The notes below the pieces were generated by a model. The model searched no databases. It had not been told where the DNA came from and worked only from the letters and a program-made list of their open reading frames with translations. A program made the position numbers and the translations under genes. From positions 542,672 through 606,671 of the forward strand of contig NZ_KQ758467.1 in assembly GCF_001456955.1 (NCBI RefSeq): 64,000 bases of DNA, in the 5' to 3' direction. The stretch comes from Microbacterium enclense. GTDB taxonomy: Bacteria; Actinomycetota; Actinomycetes; Actinomycetales; Microbacteriaceae. Within the stretch, counting starts at the first letter, position 1, and the number at the start of each line of letters is the position of its first letter. Below, one piece after another: positions 51,921-60,122 of the stretch.

Positions 51921-52385
51921 GAGGGGAGGACTTTCGGGGAGGGGAGGACGGTGGCGCGGGGTTTTCTCCTCCGCAGCGCGAATCTCCTCCCGCCGCCGCG
52001 GGCGCGGGGTGTGGGGAGGAGTCTGGGCGAGGGGAGGACGGTGTAGCCCGGGATTCTCCTCCGGCCGCGGGTTCACTCTCGCGGCCGGGGCCGCAGGAGC
52101 GGAGGAGTTTCGGGGAGGGGAGGACTCGACCGCGCGGGGTGCTCCTCCGCGACGCGAATCCCCTCCTGCCGCCGGGGTTGCAGGAGCGGAGGAGTTTGGG
52201 CGTGGGGAGGACTTTCGGGGAGGGGAGGACCCCGCCACGCAGTCTTCTCCTCCGCAGCGCGAATCTCCTCCCGCGGACGCGGACGCGGGCGCGGGCTCTG
52301 AAGGAGCTGGGGCGAGGGGAGGACTTTCGGGGAGGGGAGGACCTCGCCGCGCAGGATTCTCCTCCGCAGCGCTAATCACCTCCCG
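51921..52385. repeat. Tandem array of five GGGGAGGAC...TCTCCTCC hairpin elements
   Basis: Five units of about 65-85 bp (about 51921-51991, 52012-52075, 52099-52167, 52190-52272, 52310-52385) each begin GGGGAGGAC(TTTCGGGGAGGGGAGGAC) and end CTCCTCCGCAGCGCGAATCTCCTCCC, so every unit can form a hairpin. Units 1, 4 and 5 are nearly identical, units 2 and 3 diverged. The 790 bp between the export-protein gene and the gene at 52536 consist largely of this array. Open frames run through it but only encode repeat peptides, so I call no gene. Confidence 0.85.
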
Positions 52386-52535
52386 TCGCGGAGTCGCAGC
52401 CGATCGCGAACCGGGCGGGTGGGCCCCCAGGCCTAATCCCTCCTGCAGCCGCCGAAGGCCGCCGCGCTACCGCACGACGCGCAGACCGGGTAGCGTCGCT
52501 CACCCGCAACGGTTGCGGCGGAAGGAGGACACAGC

Positions 52536-52835
52536 ATGCCCCCCGCCTTCGCCTGGATCGAGTACGCCTTCTGGGGCGTGCTGGCCGTCGGCATCCTGGT
52601 CCGCCTGTCGATCGCGCTGTTCCGCCGCCGCGCGGGCCTCCGGAAGGACGCCGTGCGTTCCGCCTTCGGGCCCGTCATGAGCGCCGGTGCCGCCCAGTCC
52701 GCGGCGTACGGATGGACCCCGCCCCGGTCGATGGATGCCACTCCGATGGACCGTTCCGCCGAGACCAGCGAGTTCTGGGACCGCGCACCGACGGACCTCC
52801 CCGACAATCACCGCGACCGCCCGTTCCCGAGCTGA
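52536..52835 (+). CDS. Small hypothetical membrane-anchored protein
   Basis: 99 residues, family not recognised. One membrane helix at residues 6-27 (WIEYAFWGVLAVGILVRLSIALF), then RRR and a soluble Pro/Asp-rich tail, so N-outside anchoring is likely. The ribosome site GGAAGGAGGACA 6 nt before the ATG is among the best in the window. The GNAT gene follows 15 nt after its stop, so they may be cotranscribed. Confidence 0.72.
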   Translation: MPPAFAWIEYAFWGVLAVGILVRLSIALFRRRAGLRKDAVRSAFGPVMSAGAAQSAAYGWTPPRSMDATPMDRSAETSEFWDRAPTDLPDNHRDRPFPS

Positions 52836-52850
52836 TCCCCGACCCGACCG

Positions 52851-53411
52851 ATGCCGCCCAGACCCCTCCCACCCTGGCCCACGACGCCGCCCGCGCACGG
52901 TGGCATCCGGTTGCGAGAGGTCGACGATCGCGACGTGGCGATGGTGCTCGAACTGTCGACCGACCCCTACATCGCGCAGACGGGCACGCTGTCGCCCGAC
53001 GCCACCGAGGCGCACGCGCGCGCCTGGATCGAACGTCAGCGCGGCCGCCACGGCGAAGGTGTCGGATACTCCTTCGCGATGGTGGATGCCACGACCGGCG
53101 ACGCCGTCGGCCACTGCGGGCTGTGGCTCGCCGAACTCGGTGAGGGCCGAGCGACCGCGGGCTACGTCGTCGCCCCCTCCGCCCGCGGGCACGGTCGAGC
53201 GGCCGACGCGCTCACCGCCCTGACCGCCTTCGGGGCGACCGTTCCGGGCCTGCACCGCATCGCGCTGTACATCGAGCCGTGGAACGCCCCGTCGATCCGC
53301 ACCGCCGAACGCGCGGGCTATGAACGCGAGGGATTGCTTCGCAGCTACCACCGCATCGGCGGGCAGCGGCGCGACATGCTGCTGTACGCGACGGTTCTGC
53401 ACAGCCCCTGA
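52851..53411 (+). CDS. GNAT-family N-acetyltransferase (RimJ/RimL-like)
   Basis: 186 residues. GGIRLREVDDRDVAMVLEL at 17-35 opens the fold, and the acetyl-CoA loop is GYVVAPSARGHGRAADALTAL (about 115-135; core ARGHGRAADAL), then IALYIEPWNAPSIRTAERAGYEREG, the RimL-type substrate-binding end. It probably acetylates a small molecule or a ribosomal-protein N-terminus. The about 15 first residues are Pro-rich and may not be translated. Confidence 0.88.
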   Translation: MPPRPLPPWPTTPPAHGGIRLREVDDRDVAMVLELSTDPYIAQTGTLSPDATEAHARAWIERQRGRHGEGVGYSFAMVDATTGDAVGHCGLWLAELGEGRATAGYVVAPSARGHGRAADALTALTAFGATVPGLHRIALYIEPWNAPSIRTAERAGYEREGLLRSYHRIGGQRRDMLLYATVLHSP

Positions 53412-53414
53412 CCG

Positions 53415-53426
53415 TGACGAATGTCA
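53415..53426. promoter_or_regulatory. Palindrome TGACGAATGTCA, copy 2
   Basis: CCGTGAC-GAAT-GTCACGG is a perfect 7-bp-arm palindrome located just upstream of the TACGAT -10 of the histidine-kinase gene. The duplicate at 51866-51877 suggests a shared regulator, most simply the adjacent response regulator. Confidence 0.65.
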
Positions 53427-53445
53427 CGGCCGTACGATGGCCGGG

Positions 53446-54606
53446 GTGAGCACTCCCTCCGCCGCCACCTATGCCCGCGACGTGCGCGTCACGTGGTGGT
53501 ACACCGTCGCCTCGGTCCTGTCGCTGCAGGTGTTCGGCCTCGCGATCTGGGCCGTGGCCGTCGTCGTGAACGACGCTCCGCTCGCCGTCGCGCTGTACCT
53601 GGTCGGCGCGGTCGGGTCGACGGCATCCGCCGTGCTTCTTCTCCTGCGGTACCGCCGGGAGCCGCTCGACGACGGCGACGCCCGTCACCCCGTCTGGCCG
53701 TCGCTCGTGCTCGGCATCGCGTCCGGATCCCTCGCCGGCGCGGCCGTCGGCTCGCTGCTGCTCGCGGTGGCCCTCGCCGCGCAGGCGCTGTGTCTGGTGC
53801 GGTGGCGGAACGGCATCCGCCTGCGCCTCGTGATGCTGCTGATCGTGGTCATCGTCGCCACGTGGATCATGGATGCCACCCGCCTGAACCCCGGTGGCTA
53901 CGTCGCCGCGGTCTTCGGGCTCGCGCTGTTCGTGGCGATGCTTCCGCCGCTGTCGGCGACGTCGCTGTGGTGGTGGGACATCGTGCGCGAACTCGACCGC
54001 GCGCGCCGCGCCGAGGGACGTCTGGCCGCCGCGCAGGAGCGCCTGCGCCTCGCGAGCGACCTGCACGACCTGCAGGGCCACCACCTGCAGGTGATCGCCC
54101 TGCAGCTCGAGCTCGCCGAGAAGATGATGGGGCGCGATCCGGATGCCGCGGTCGAACAGGTGCGGGCGGCCCGCGCCAGCGTCGACGAGGCGCGCCGGGG
54201 CACGCGCGATCTCGCCGCACGGTTCCGCGGGGTTCCGCTGCCCGACGAACTCGCCAACGCCGCCGATCTGCTGCGCGCCGCGGGCCTGACCGTCGACCTG
54301 CTCGTCGACGCCGAGGCCGGCCGCGCGCCCGCCGACGTGCTCGGCCCGGTCGTCCGCGAGTCGACGACGAACGTGCTCAAACACGGCGGTGGGGGCTCGG
54401 CATCCCTCTCGCTCGCCCGCCACCGGGGAGCGTGGGTGCTGACGGTCGAGAACGACGCGCGCGGCGCGGCCTCGCCCGTGGGCGACGGCGCGGGGCTCTC
54501 GGGCATCGCCGAGCGCGTCGGTACCGTCGGAGGAACGATGGATGCCACCCGCCTCGGCGACCGGTTCCGACTCACCGTCCACGTGCCCGAGGGGGTGACG
54601 GCATGA
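53446..54606 (+). CDS. Sensor histidine kinase (NarL/DesK type)
   Basis: 386 residues from GTG 53446; ATG 53437 is a less likely start since TACGAT (53433-53438), 7 nt before the GTG, is the -10. Five or six helices at about 20-180 form the sensor. The phosphoacceptor box is SDLHDLQGHHLQVIA (His207), as in HisKA_3 kinases, and the ATPase has ESTTNVLKH (N box) and GAGLSGIAERV (G box). ATGA overlap with the response-regulator gene. The small sensor without periplasmic domain suggests a membrane or cell-wall stress signal. A palindrome at 53415-53426 points to autoregulation. Confidence 0.92.
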   Translation: MSTPSAATYARDVRVTWWYTVASVLSLQVFGLAIWAVAVVVNDAPLAVALYLVGAVGSTASAVLLLLRYRREPLDDGDARHPVWPSLVLGIASGSLAGAAVGSLLLAVALAAQALCLVRWRNGIRLRLVMLLIVVIVATWIMDATRLNPGGYVAAVFGLALFVAMLPPLSATSLWWWDIVRELDRARRAEGRLAAAQERLRLASDLHDLQGHHLQVIALQLELAEKMMGRDPDAAVEQVRAARASVDEARRGTRDLAARFRGVPLPDELANAADLLRAAGLTVDLLVDAEAGRAPADVLGPVVRESTTNVLKHGGGGSASLSLARHRGAWVLTVENDARGAASPVGDGAGLSGIAERVGTVGGTMDATRLGDRFRLTVHVPEGVTA

Positions 54607-55205
54607 TCCGCGTGCTCATCGCCGACGACGAAGACATGATCCGTACCGCGCTCGCCGCCCTGCTGCGGCTCGAAGACGACCTCGACGTCGTCGCCGAGTG
54701 CCGCGACGGCGAGAGCGCGCTCGCCGAGGCCGAGCGCCTGCGGCCCGACGTCTGCCTGCTCGATCTCGAGATGCCCGGCCTCGACGGCGTCGACACGGCC
54801 GCGCGGATCCTCCGGCGCGTGCCCTCGCGCTGCGTCATCGTCACGCGCCACGCCCGACCCGGCGTGCTGCGGCGCGCGCTCGGTGCGGGCGTCGACGGCT
54901 TCCTGCCGAAGTCACGGCCCGCGGATGACGTGGCCGCGGTGATCCGCGAGGTCGCCGCCGGGCGTCGCTACGTCGACCCCGAGATCGCCGCGGATGCCCT
55001 CAGCGATGAACGCAGTCCCCTCACCGACCGCGAGCTCGACGTGCTGCGCGCCGGTGCGCGCGGGGAGACGGTCGCCGAGATCGCCGCGATGCTGCACCTG
55101 TCGGCCGGGACGGTGCGCAACCACGTGTCGTCGGTGCTCGGCAAGCTCGGTCTCGCGAGCCGGCAGCAGGCGACGATCCACGCGCGCGAGCGGGGGTGGA
55201 TCTGA
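54603..55205 (+). CDS. LuxR/NarL-type response regulator
   Basis: 200 residues. Receiver domain 1-120 with Asp8, Asp9 and the phosphorylation site Asp54 (LLDLEMPG), Lys near 102. C-terminal LuxR HTH with LTDRELDVLRAGARGETVAEIA, then GTVRNHVSSVLGKLG (residues about 140-190). Partner of the kinase upstream; both genes are coupled by ATGA. Likely binds TGACGAATGTCA at 53415 and 51866. Confidence 0.93.
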   Translation: MIRVLIADDEDMIRTALAALLRLEDDLDVVAECRDGESALAEAERLRPDVCLLDLEMPGLDGVDTAARILRRVPSRCVIVTRHARPGVLRRALGAGVDGFLPKSRPADDVAAVIREVAAGRRYVDPEIAADALSDERSPLTDRELDVLRAGARGETVAEIAAMLHLSAGTVRNHVSSVLGKLGLASRQQATIHARERGWI

Positions 55206-55612
55206 TGGACGGCAACCTCCCTCACATCGAATTCGTGTTCCCCGGCCCGACCAGGGACAGGATCGTCGCCGCCGTGCAGGCAGGTGACAAGACGGCGACG
55301 AGCTCTCTTCTGCGCGAATACGAGATCGCGGGCGATCCCGTTCCGTCAGTCGGAGACACCGGCGCGGTCCTCGACTCGGCCGGTGAGCCCGTCTGCGTGA
55401 TCCGGACCGTCGACGTCGACATCGTGGCGCTTCGCGACGTCCCCCTCGCCCACGCTCTTGCCGAGGGCGAGGGGTACGAATCCGTGCGTGATTGGCGTCG
55501 CGGTCACCTCCGGTTCTGGACATCCAAGGCGATGCGCAGAGAACTCGGGACCGAATTCCCGGTCGACGGCGACACGCTTGTCGTGCTCGAGCGGTTCGTC
55601 GTCATCGGCTGA
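55205..55612 (+). CDS. ASCH-domain protein
   Basis: 135 residues from the ATG at 55205, which overlaps the preceding stop by one base (a GTG 9 nt earlier is possible). FPGPTRDRIVAAVQAGDKTATSSLLREYE holds the ASCH entry helix and Lys-Thr-Ala-Thr loop, and CVIRTVDVDIVALRDVPLAHALAEGEG carries the strand and acidic motif; SVRDWRRGHLRFW completes it (short pieces: GDKTATSSLL, VDVDIVALRDVP). It belongs to the YqfB/ASCH hydrolase group, distinct from the ASCH protein at 28253. The coupling to the two-component operon is positional only. Confidence 0.87.
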   Translation: MDGNLPHIEFVFPGPTRDRIVAAVQAGDKTATSSLLREYEIAGDPVPSVGDTGAVLDSAGEPVCVIRTVDVDIVALRDVPLAHALAEGEGYESVRDWRRGHLRFWTSKAMRRELGTEFPVDGDTLVVLERFVVIG

Positions 55613-55629
55613 CACGGAACCGCTGGAGC

Positions 55630-56037
55630 TCAGTCGACGACCGCGGCCACCGCCTCGATCTCGACCAGCTGGTCGTCGTATCCGAGAACGGTCACGCCGA
55701 GCAGGGTGCTCGGCACGTCGTGCGCACCGAATGCGTCGCGCACGACTTCCCACGCCGCCACGAGGTCGGCCTGTCGTGTGGAGGCGACGAGCACGCGCGT
55801 ACTGATGACGTCAGTGAGCTCTGCGCCGGCCTCCGTCAGAGCGGTGCGCATGTTCTCCACGCACATGGCCGCCTGCGCCGCAAAGTCGCCGACGCCGACC
55901 GTCGCGCCGTCTGCGTCGAGCGGACAGGACCCCGCGAGGAAGATGAGGCGGGCGTTCGCCGGTGCGGTGGCGGCGTAGGCGTACTCCGCGCTCGCCGAGA
56001 GCGAAGACGACCGGATGAGCGTGACGGCGGTTGGCAT
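55630..56037 (-). CDS. RidA-family (YjgF) enamine/imine deaminase-like protein
   Basis: 135 residues. FLAGSCPLDADGATVG (residues 33-48), QAAMCVENMRTALTEAGAELTDVISTRVLV (55-85), and LLGVTVLGYDDQLVEIEAVA at the end are the RidA core (short parts: NMRTALTEAG, QLVEIEAVA). The arginine that grips the imine substrate sits in ISTRVLV. It detoxifies reactive enamines from PLP enzymes. The ATG at 56037 is colinear with the family; the gene is transcribed alone, next to the ImmA/HTH pair. The 147 bp to that gene hold no feature I recognise. Confidence 0.9.
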   Translation of the reverse strand: MPTAVTLIRSSSLSASAEYAYAATAPANARLIFLAGSCPLDADGATVGVGDFAAQAAMCVENMRTALTEAGAELTDVISTRVLVASTRQADLVAAWEVVRDAFGAHDVPSTLLGVTVLGYDDQLVEIEAVAAVVD

Positions 56038-56184
56038 GCGGAGCCTTTCGTGTGGGTGGCAGTGGTGATGGTGTCGCGGTTCGGGGGATGGGGCGCAGAG
56101 GTCGGGGGACGAAACCGGGGCGGTGGCACAGCCCGCCGGGTGCTTTACCGGTCGAGCAGTGCTGGCGCTGGGCAACGCTTCACG

Positions 56185-56622
56185 TCACGATGCCCAGCGC
56201 ACGGCGTGCTGATAGTGCCCCCGCCCGAGGCGGGGGCGCGTGTACGTGACGCCTCTGACGCGGGCGAGATGGTTGTCTGCGAAGACGCGGAGCAATTTGA
56301 TCGAAACTCCCAGCTCGTCTGCGATGGCCTCATCATCGAGGCCGATCGACTCGAGCTCGGCGAAAAGGACCGGATCGACCAGAACCGCGGCGGCGAAGGC
56401 GTCGGCCGCGGCCTCTGCATCGGGGTCGTCACGGCCCTGATGGCCGTAGAACGCATGCCCCAGTTCGTGCGCCAGCACGCAGGCTCGTTCTATGGGAGTG
56501 AGCGAGAAGTCGTAGACGACCCGGCGTCGACCGTGGTCGTAGAAACCTCGGAAGGGCTCTGGCAGGTGGGCCACGTGAACGGAGACCTCGAGGCGCGCTG
56601 CCAGCGCGAGCAACTCCTTCAC
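56185..56622 (-). CDS. ImmA/IrrE-family metallo-endopeptidase
   Basis: 145 residues from the GTG at 56622, 10 nt after the HTH stop and behind AAGGAGAA. The zinc motif HExxH reads AHELGHAF (His52, Glu53, His56). ImmA peptidases cleave partner HTH repressors and are common in mobile elements and stress regulation. AAADAFAAAVLVDP and RVFADNHLARVRG follow. Partner of the upstream HTH gene. No other mobile-element genes flank the pair. Confidence 0.9.
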   Translation of the reverse strand: MKELLALAARLEVSVHVAHLPEPFRGFYDHGRRRVVYDFSLTPIERACVLAHELGHAFYGHQGRDDPDAEAAADAFAAAVLVDPVLFAELESIGLDDEAIADELGVSIKLLRVFADNHLARVRGVTYTRPRLGRGHYQHAVRWAS

Positions 56623-56632
56623 GGATTCTCCT

Positions 56633-57055
56633 TCAGTCTGACGTCGGCCTTCGTTCATCGGTGTTCGCGGCATCGCGCGCCGCGGGGGCGACGTGGCCGA
56701 TATAGGTCACGTTGTCCGCGTCGTCGATGGTACGAGGGGCATCCGACACCGATGCGAGGAGCTTCCGCAGGCCGTCTTGAGGACCGCCTGGTCGATCGGG
56801 TTCGTGCGAGGCGTAGTCGCTGAGTGCCATGTCGACGATCTCCCGCGCGGGAACTCGGAGGACCGCAGCGATGCGCTCGAGTTCGGAAACCGTCGTCTCG
56901 TTCGCCCCGTCCTCTCGACGCTTGAGATTGGACAGGGCGATCCCCGTCTGGGTCGAGAGCACCTCGCGACTGACGTCTCTGCGCGCCCGTGCCGCGCGTA
57001 TTGCTGCGCCGAGATGCCTGTCGAACGGGTGAGGCGTCTTCTTCGCGCGAACCAT
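56633..57055 (-). CDS. XRE-family helix-turn-helix regulator (ImmA partner)
   Basis: 140 residues from the ATG at 57055. HTH: SREVLSTQTGIALSNLKRREDG, with the following ELERIAAVLRVPAREIVDMA (residues about 25-75) typical of XRE repressors; the 65-residue acidic tail (PQDGLRKLLASVSDAP) is likely the cleavable part. TACGCT lies 6 nt before the ATG (leaderless). A divergent promoter with a TTGGC...GCCAA palindrome lies 45-80 bp upstream, so it likely represses it. Confidence 0.9.
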   Translation of the reverse strand: MVRAKKTPHPFDRHLGAAIRAARARRDVSREVLSTQTGIALSNLKRREDGANETTVSELERIAAVLRVPAREIVDMALSDYASHEPDRPGGPQDGLRKLLASVSDAPRTIDDADNVTYIGHVAPAARDAANTDERRPTSD

Positions 57056-57098
57056 GTGCCCAGCGTAGGTCAGCCCCTCACGGCTTCGACCGGGTGAA

Positions 57099-57133
57099 TT
57101 GGCTTTGAAAGGCCAAACATGACTGGTTAGCAT
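57099..57133 (+). promoter_or_regulatory. Sigma-70 promoter overlapped by a palindrome
   Basis: TTGAAA (57105-57110), 17 bp, TAGCAT (57128-57133), then 6 nt to the ATG at 57140. The imperfect palindrome TTGGCTTTGAAAGGCCAA (57099-57116) covers the -35. The nearby XRE repressor is its probable reader. Confidence 0.7.
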
Positions 57134-57139
57134 CCATTC

Positions 57140-57349
57140 ATGGGCACGTCAGGTCGCAAGATCACCCGCGTAGACCTCGGCGCGGTCGATCGTGACCAGC
57201 GCGAACCGGAGCGTCGAGCGAACGACGTTTCTGTGCGCGAGTTCCTTACGGCTGGGGCGGAACGGGGGTTGACGACCGGCCAGATGTTTCCGGGTCACGC
57301 CGCGAGTGGCGCCCGGCCGCCCGAATCGGGTGCCCCATCGACACCGTGA
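57140..57349 (+). CDS. Small hypothetical protein under the ImmA/HTH promoter
   Basis: 69 residues, not recognised. The first 40 residues (GRKITRVDLGAVDRDQREPERRANDVSVREFL) are charged and likely helical, then a Gly/Pro-rich tail. Support for it is the textbook promoter with a leaderless spacing to this ATG. The gene may encode the target controlled by the XRE/ImmA pair. The last 25 codons have no clear composition bias, so it could in reality be shorter. Confidence 0.5.
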   Translation: MGTSGRKITRVDLGAVDRDQREPERRANDVSVREFLTAGAERGLTTGQMFPGHAASGARPPESGAPSTP

Positions 57350-57439
57350 GGCGGCGGACGCCGACGTCTCGCGACTCCCGGAGAGACTGCTCGGCGGTGT
57401 CCCCGGTCCCATTCACCACACAGCAAGCAGGAGTAGTCC

Positions 57440-58339
57440 GTGTCTATCCAGGTGGAACACCTCCGAAAGAGCTACGGCTCGCTCGAGGCCGTTCGCGATC
57501 TATCTTTCGACGTCCCCACGGGGTCGCTGTTCGCGTTCCTTGGGGCGAATGGTGCGGGCAAGAGCACGACGATCGGCTGCATCACGACAGTTCTCCGTCC
57601 GACTTCCGGTCGGATCCGCGTGCATGACCGTGACGCGGTAGATGACCCATACGGGGTACGCGGGGTCATCGGCGCCGTCTTTCAACAATCGCTTCTGGAT
57701 CCATTGCTCTCCGTTCGCGAGAACCTGGCGACCCGGGCAGGCTTCTATGGACTCCGCAGGCGTGAAGCATCGGCGAGGATCGGCGAGCTGGCCGAATTGA
57801 TCAACCTGGGAGACTTCCTCGACCGGCGCTACGGCGTGCTCTCCGGCGGCCAGAAGCGCCGGGCCGACATCGCGCGTGCGATCATCCACCGCCCCCGCGT
57901 CGTCTTCCTCGACGAGCCCACCGCGGGCCTCGACCCGCAGTCGCGGGAACAGATCTGGTCTGCAATCGACCAGCTCCGCGCAAACCATGCGACGACTGTT
58001 TTCCTGACTACTCACTACATGGAGGAGACCGAGCGGGCCGATCAGGTCTGCATCATCGCGCGGGGCGAGATCGTCGCAGAGGGGAGTCCGGCACGACTCC
58101 GTTCCGCTTACAGTCGCAGCGTGCTCACCGTGAGCGCCTCCGACGTGGCATCCGTCCTCGCCGAGTGCGAAACGCGGGGCCTCGTCGCGGCACGATCCGG
58201 TGACCTCGTACGCGTACACGTCGACGACATCGAGCAGGCCCGGTCAGTCCTGGTCTCGCCGTGGGTCACGGACTTCGAATTCCGACACGGAACGATGGAC
58301 GACGTCTTCCTCAACGTGACGGGGGGCCAGGCGGCATGA
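57440..58339 (+). CDS. ABC transporter ATP-binding protein (DrrA-like)
   Basis: 299 residues. Walker A GANGAGKST (residues about 35-43), Q-loop GAVFQQSLLDP, signature LSGGQKRRADIAR, Walker B VVFLDEPTAGLD and H-loop TTHYMEE are all present. The 90-residue C-terminal tail (GEIVAEGSPARLRS to GTMDDVFLNVTGG) is typical of DrrA-type exporters of antibiotics and polyketides. GTG start after AGCAGGAG. ATGA overlap with the permease gene. First gene of the coupled cluster that runs off the right edge. Confidence 0.93.
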   Translation: MSIQVEHLRKSYGSLEAVRDLSFDVPTGSLFAFLGANGAGKSTTIGCITTVLRPTSGRIRVHDRDAVDDPYGVRGVIGAVFQQSLLDPLLSVRENLATRAGFYGLRRREASARIGELAELINLGDFLDRRYGVLSGGQKRRADIARAIIHRPRVVFLDEPTAGLDPQSREQIWSAIDQLRANHATTVFLTTHYMEETERADQVCIIARGEIVAEGSPARLRSAYSRSVLTVSASDVASVLAECETRGLVAARSGDLVRVHVDDIEQARSVLVSPWVTDFEFRHGTMDDVFLNVTGGQAA

Positions 58340-59214
58340 GAACGATCGCGATTCTCACCGGGCGGAATCTGCGCCTCTTCTTCCGAGACCGCGCAGGGGT
58401 GTTCTTCTCTCTCCTGTCGGCCCTCATTCTCATAGCGCTGTACGCGCTGTTCCTGGGCAACCTGCAGGTCGACAATCTGACCGAGCGCTTTCCGGACGCA
58501 GCGAGCAGCGACATCCACTGGTTCGTGAACGCGTGGGTCTTCGCCGGAATCACCATGATCACGACACTGACGACGGCATTGGCCGCCTTGACGGTCTTCG
58601 TCGACGATCGCGCGAGCGGACGCTTCAGCGACTTCCTGGTCTCACCCATTCGCCGCGTCGAGCTGATCCTGGGCTACCTCTTGTCGAGCTTTCTCATCTC
58701 GCTCAGCATGACAGTGGTCATCCTCGCCGTGGGGCAGGTCTATCTGCTCACGCAGGGCAGTCCCATGATGACCGCGAGCGAGGCAGCAGAGACGCTCGGC
58801 TACGTCGCTCTTTCGAGCGTGGCGTTCGCCGCGCTGTCGAGCTTCGTGGTCACCTTTCTGCGCACCGCCGGCGCGTTCGCCGCGCTGTCGACCGTGGTGG
58901 GAACGGTCATCGGCTTCCTCGCCGGAGCGTACATCCCTGTCGGGACGCTCCCGGACGGCATCGTGAATGGGATCAACGCGCTCCCCTTCGCGCAGTCGGC
59001 GATGCTGATCCGTACCCCCATGACCGCGCAGGCACTATCCGCGCTGGCTGGCGAAGAGGGGCAGGCGGCCGACGCGGTGAAGGCGTTTTACGGCATCTCG
59101 GCCCACGTCGGTGAATTCGAGGTCACTGCCGGCTTCGCCGTCGCAGTTCTGGTCGCGGTGTTCGTCGTCTTCGCGTCACTCGGGGCGCGTCAGCTCGCTC
59201 GCCGGATCCGCTGA
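58336..59214 (+). CDS. ABC-2-type exporter permease
   Basis: 292 residues, six helices, in the DrrB layout: basic N-terminus, helix 1 at about 22-42, a 30-residue outside loop, SGRFSDFLVSPIRRVELILGYLLSS as the conserved cytoplasmic elbow, FLAGAYIPVGTLPDGI as re-entrant signature and a final helix. Works with the ATPase upstream. Start ATG overlaps its stop; the acyltransferase gene overlaps the permease stop by one base. Confidence 0.92.
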   Translation: MRTIAILTGRNLRLFFRDRAGVFFSLLSALILIALYALFLGNLQVDNLTERFPDAASSDIHWFVNAWVFAGITMITTLTTALAALTVFVDDRASGRFSDFLVSPIRRVELILGYLLSSFLISLSMTVVILAVGQVYLLTQGSPMMTASEAAETLGYVALSSVAFAALSSFVVTFLRTAGAFAALSTVVGTVIGFLAGAYIPVGTLPDGIVNGINALPFAQSAMLIRTPMTAQALSALAGEEGQAADAVKAFYGISAHVGEFEVTAGFAVAVLVAVFVVFASLGARQLARRIR

Positions 59215-60122
59215 TGTCGGGGACTTTTCTCGCCGTGCCAGGGCAGGGTAGCCAGTCCCTCGGGATGGGAAGGCAGCTGGCCACCCGACATTCCGCCGCG
59301 CGGGCGGTTTTCGACGAAGCCGCGGACGCGCTCGGCTTCGATCTGCGCGACGTGATGTGGGGTGATTCCGCCAGCCGACTGATGGCGACCGATCATGCTC
59401 AACCCGCCATCGTCCTCCTCGCCATCGCCGCCCTGCGAGCGTGGGACGCTTCGACGTCGTCCGCCCTCGACATCCGGTGGGCCGTGGGTCACAGTGTCGG
59501 ATCGATCGCCGCGGCGATTGCCGCGGGGGCCCTCGCTTTCGCTGACGGGATGCGGCTCGCACGCACCCGGGGTCTCGTGATGAGTGCCGCTCCCGGACCG
59601 GGGGCGATGCTCGCGGTCGCGGTCACCTCTTCACACGCTCACGGAGACATCGCCCGCGTCGCCGCCGCGCTGGGGCTGGACATCGCATGCATCAACGGTC
59701 CTCGGCAGATCGTGCTCGCGGGACCCCGCGCGGGCATTCTCGAAGCGCGCACGACGTTCGGGGCGCGATCCCGACTCCTCGATGTGAGCCACGGCTTCCA
59801 CTCCTCTCTGATGGACCCTGTCGCGCAGCGATGGGCACGGGAAGTGGCGACCACACCATTCCGCGACCCTCGGGTGCCCTTGCTATCGGCGATCTCGGGG
59901 GAGCTCCTCCACACGGCCGAGCACATCGCCGAGGACGTCCGCCGGGGAGTTCGCGAGACCGTGAGGTGGGATCTGGTCACCGCGGTCGCACACGACAGCG
60001 GATGCTCAGCAGTCATCCTCGGTAATGGCCACACCCTGATTCGCTTCTGGCGGGGGGATGCCATCGCGGACGGGGCGATCGTCGTCGACGACGCTTTCCG
60101 TGGAGGCGTTCGTGCAGCCTGA
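59214..60122 (+). CDS. Malonyl-CoA:ACP transacylase-type acyltransferase
   Basis: 302 residues. GQGSQSLGMG at 10-19, GHSVGS with nucleophile Ser94, and His196 in HGFHSSLM form the FabD active site, and EDVRRGVRETVRWD and ILGNGHTL near the end complete it. It loads an acyl unit on the cluster's carrier protein. The usual arginine that holds the malonyl carboxylate is in ARTRGLVM (R117 or R119). Coupled to ABC permease upstream (TGATG) and to the ketoreductase downstream (11-nt overlap). Confidence 0.92.
   Translation: MSGTFLAVPGQGSQSLGMGRQLATRHSAARAVFDEAADALGFDLRDVMWGDSASRLMATDHAQPAIVLLAIAALRAWDASTSSALDIRWAVGHSVGSIAAAIAAGALAFADGMRLARTRGLVMSAAPGPGAMLAVAVTSSHAHGDIARVAAALGLDIACINGPRQIVLAGPRAGILEARTTFGARSRLLDVSHGFHSSLMDPVAQRWAREVATTPFRDPRVPLLSAISGELLHTAEHIAEDVRRGVRETVRWDLVTAVAHDSGCSAVILGNGHTLIRFWRGDAIADGAIVVDDAFRGGVRAA

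Noticed and set aside
51820..52680. A long plus-strand open frame through the 52 kb palindrome array
   Set aside because: Its product is only translated repeat units (GGED, GAEEF-like) and it has no ribosome site or unique domain.
56185..57349. Prophage boundary suggested by ImmA/XRE genes
   Set aside because: No integrase, structural phage genes, tRNA or att-like direct repeats are visible around the pair.
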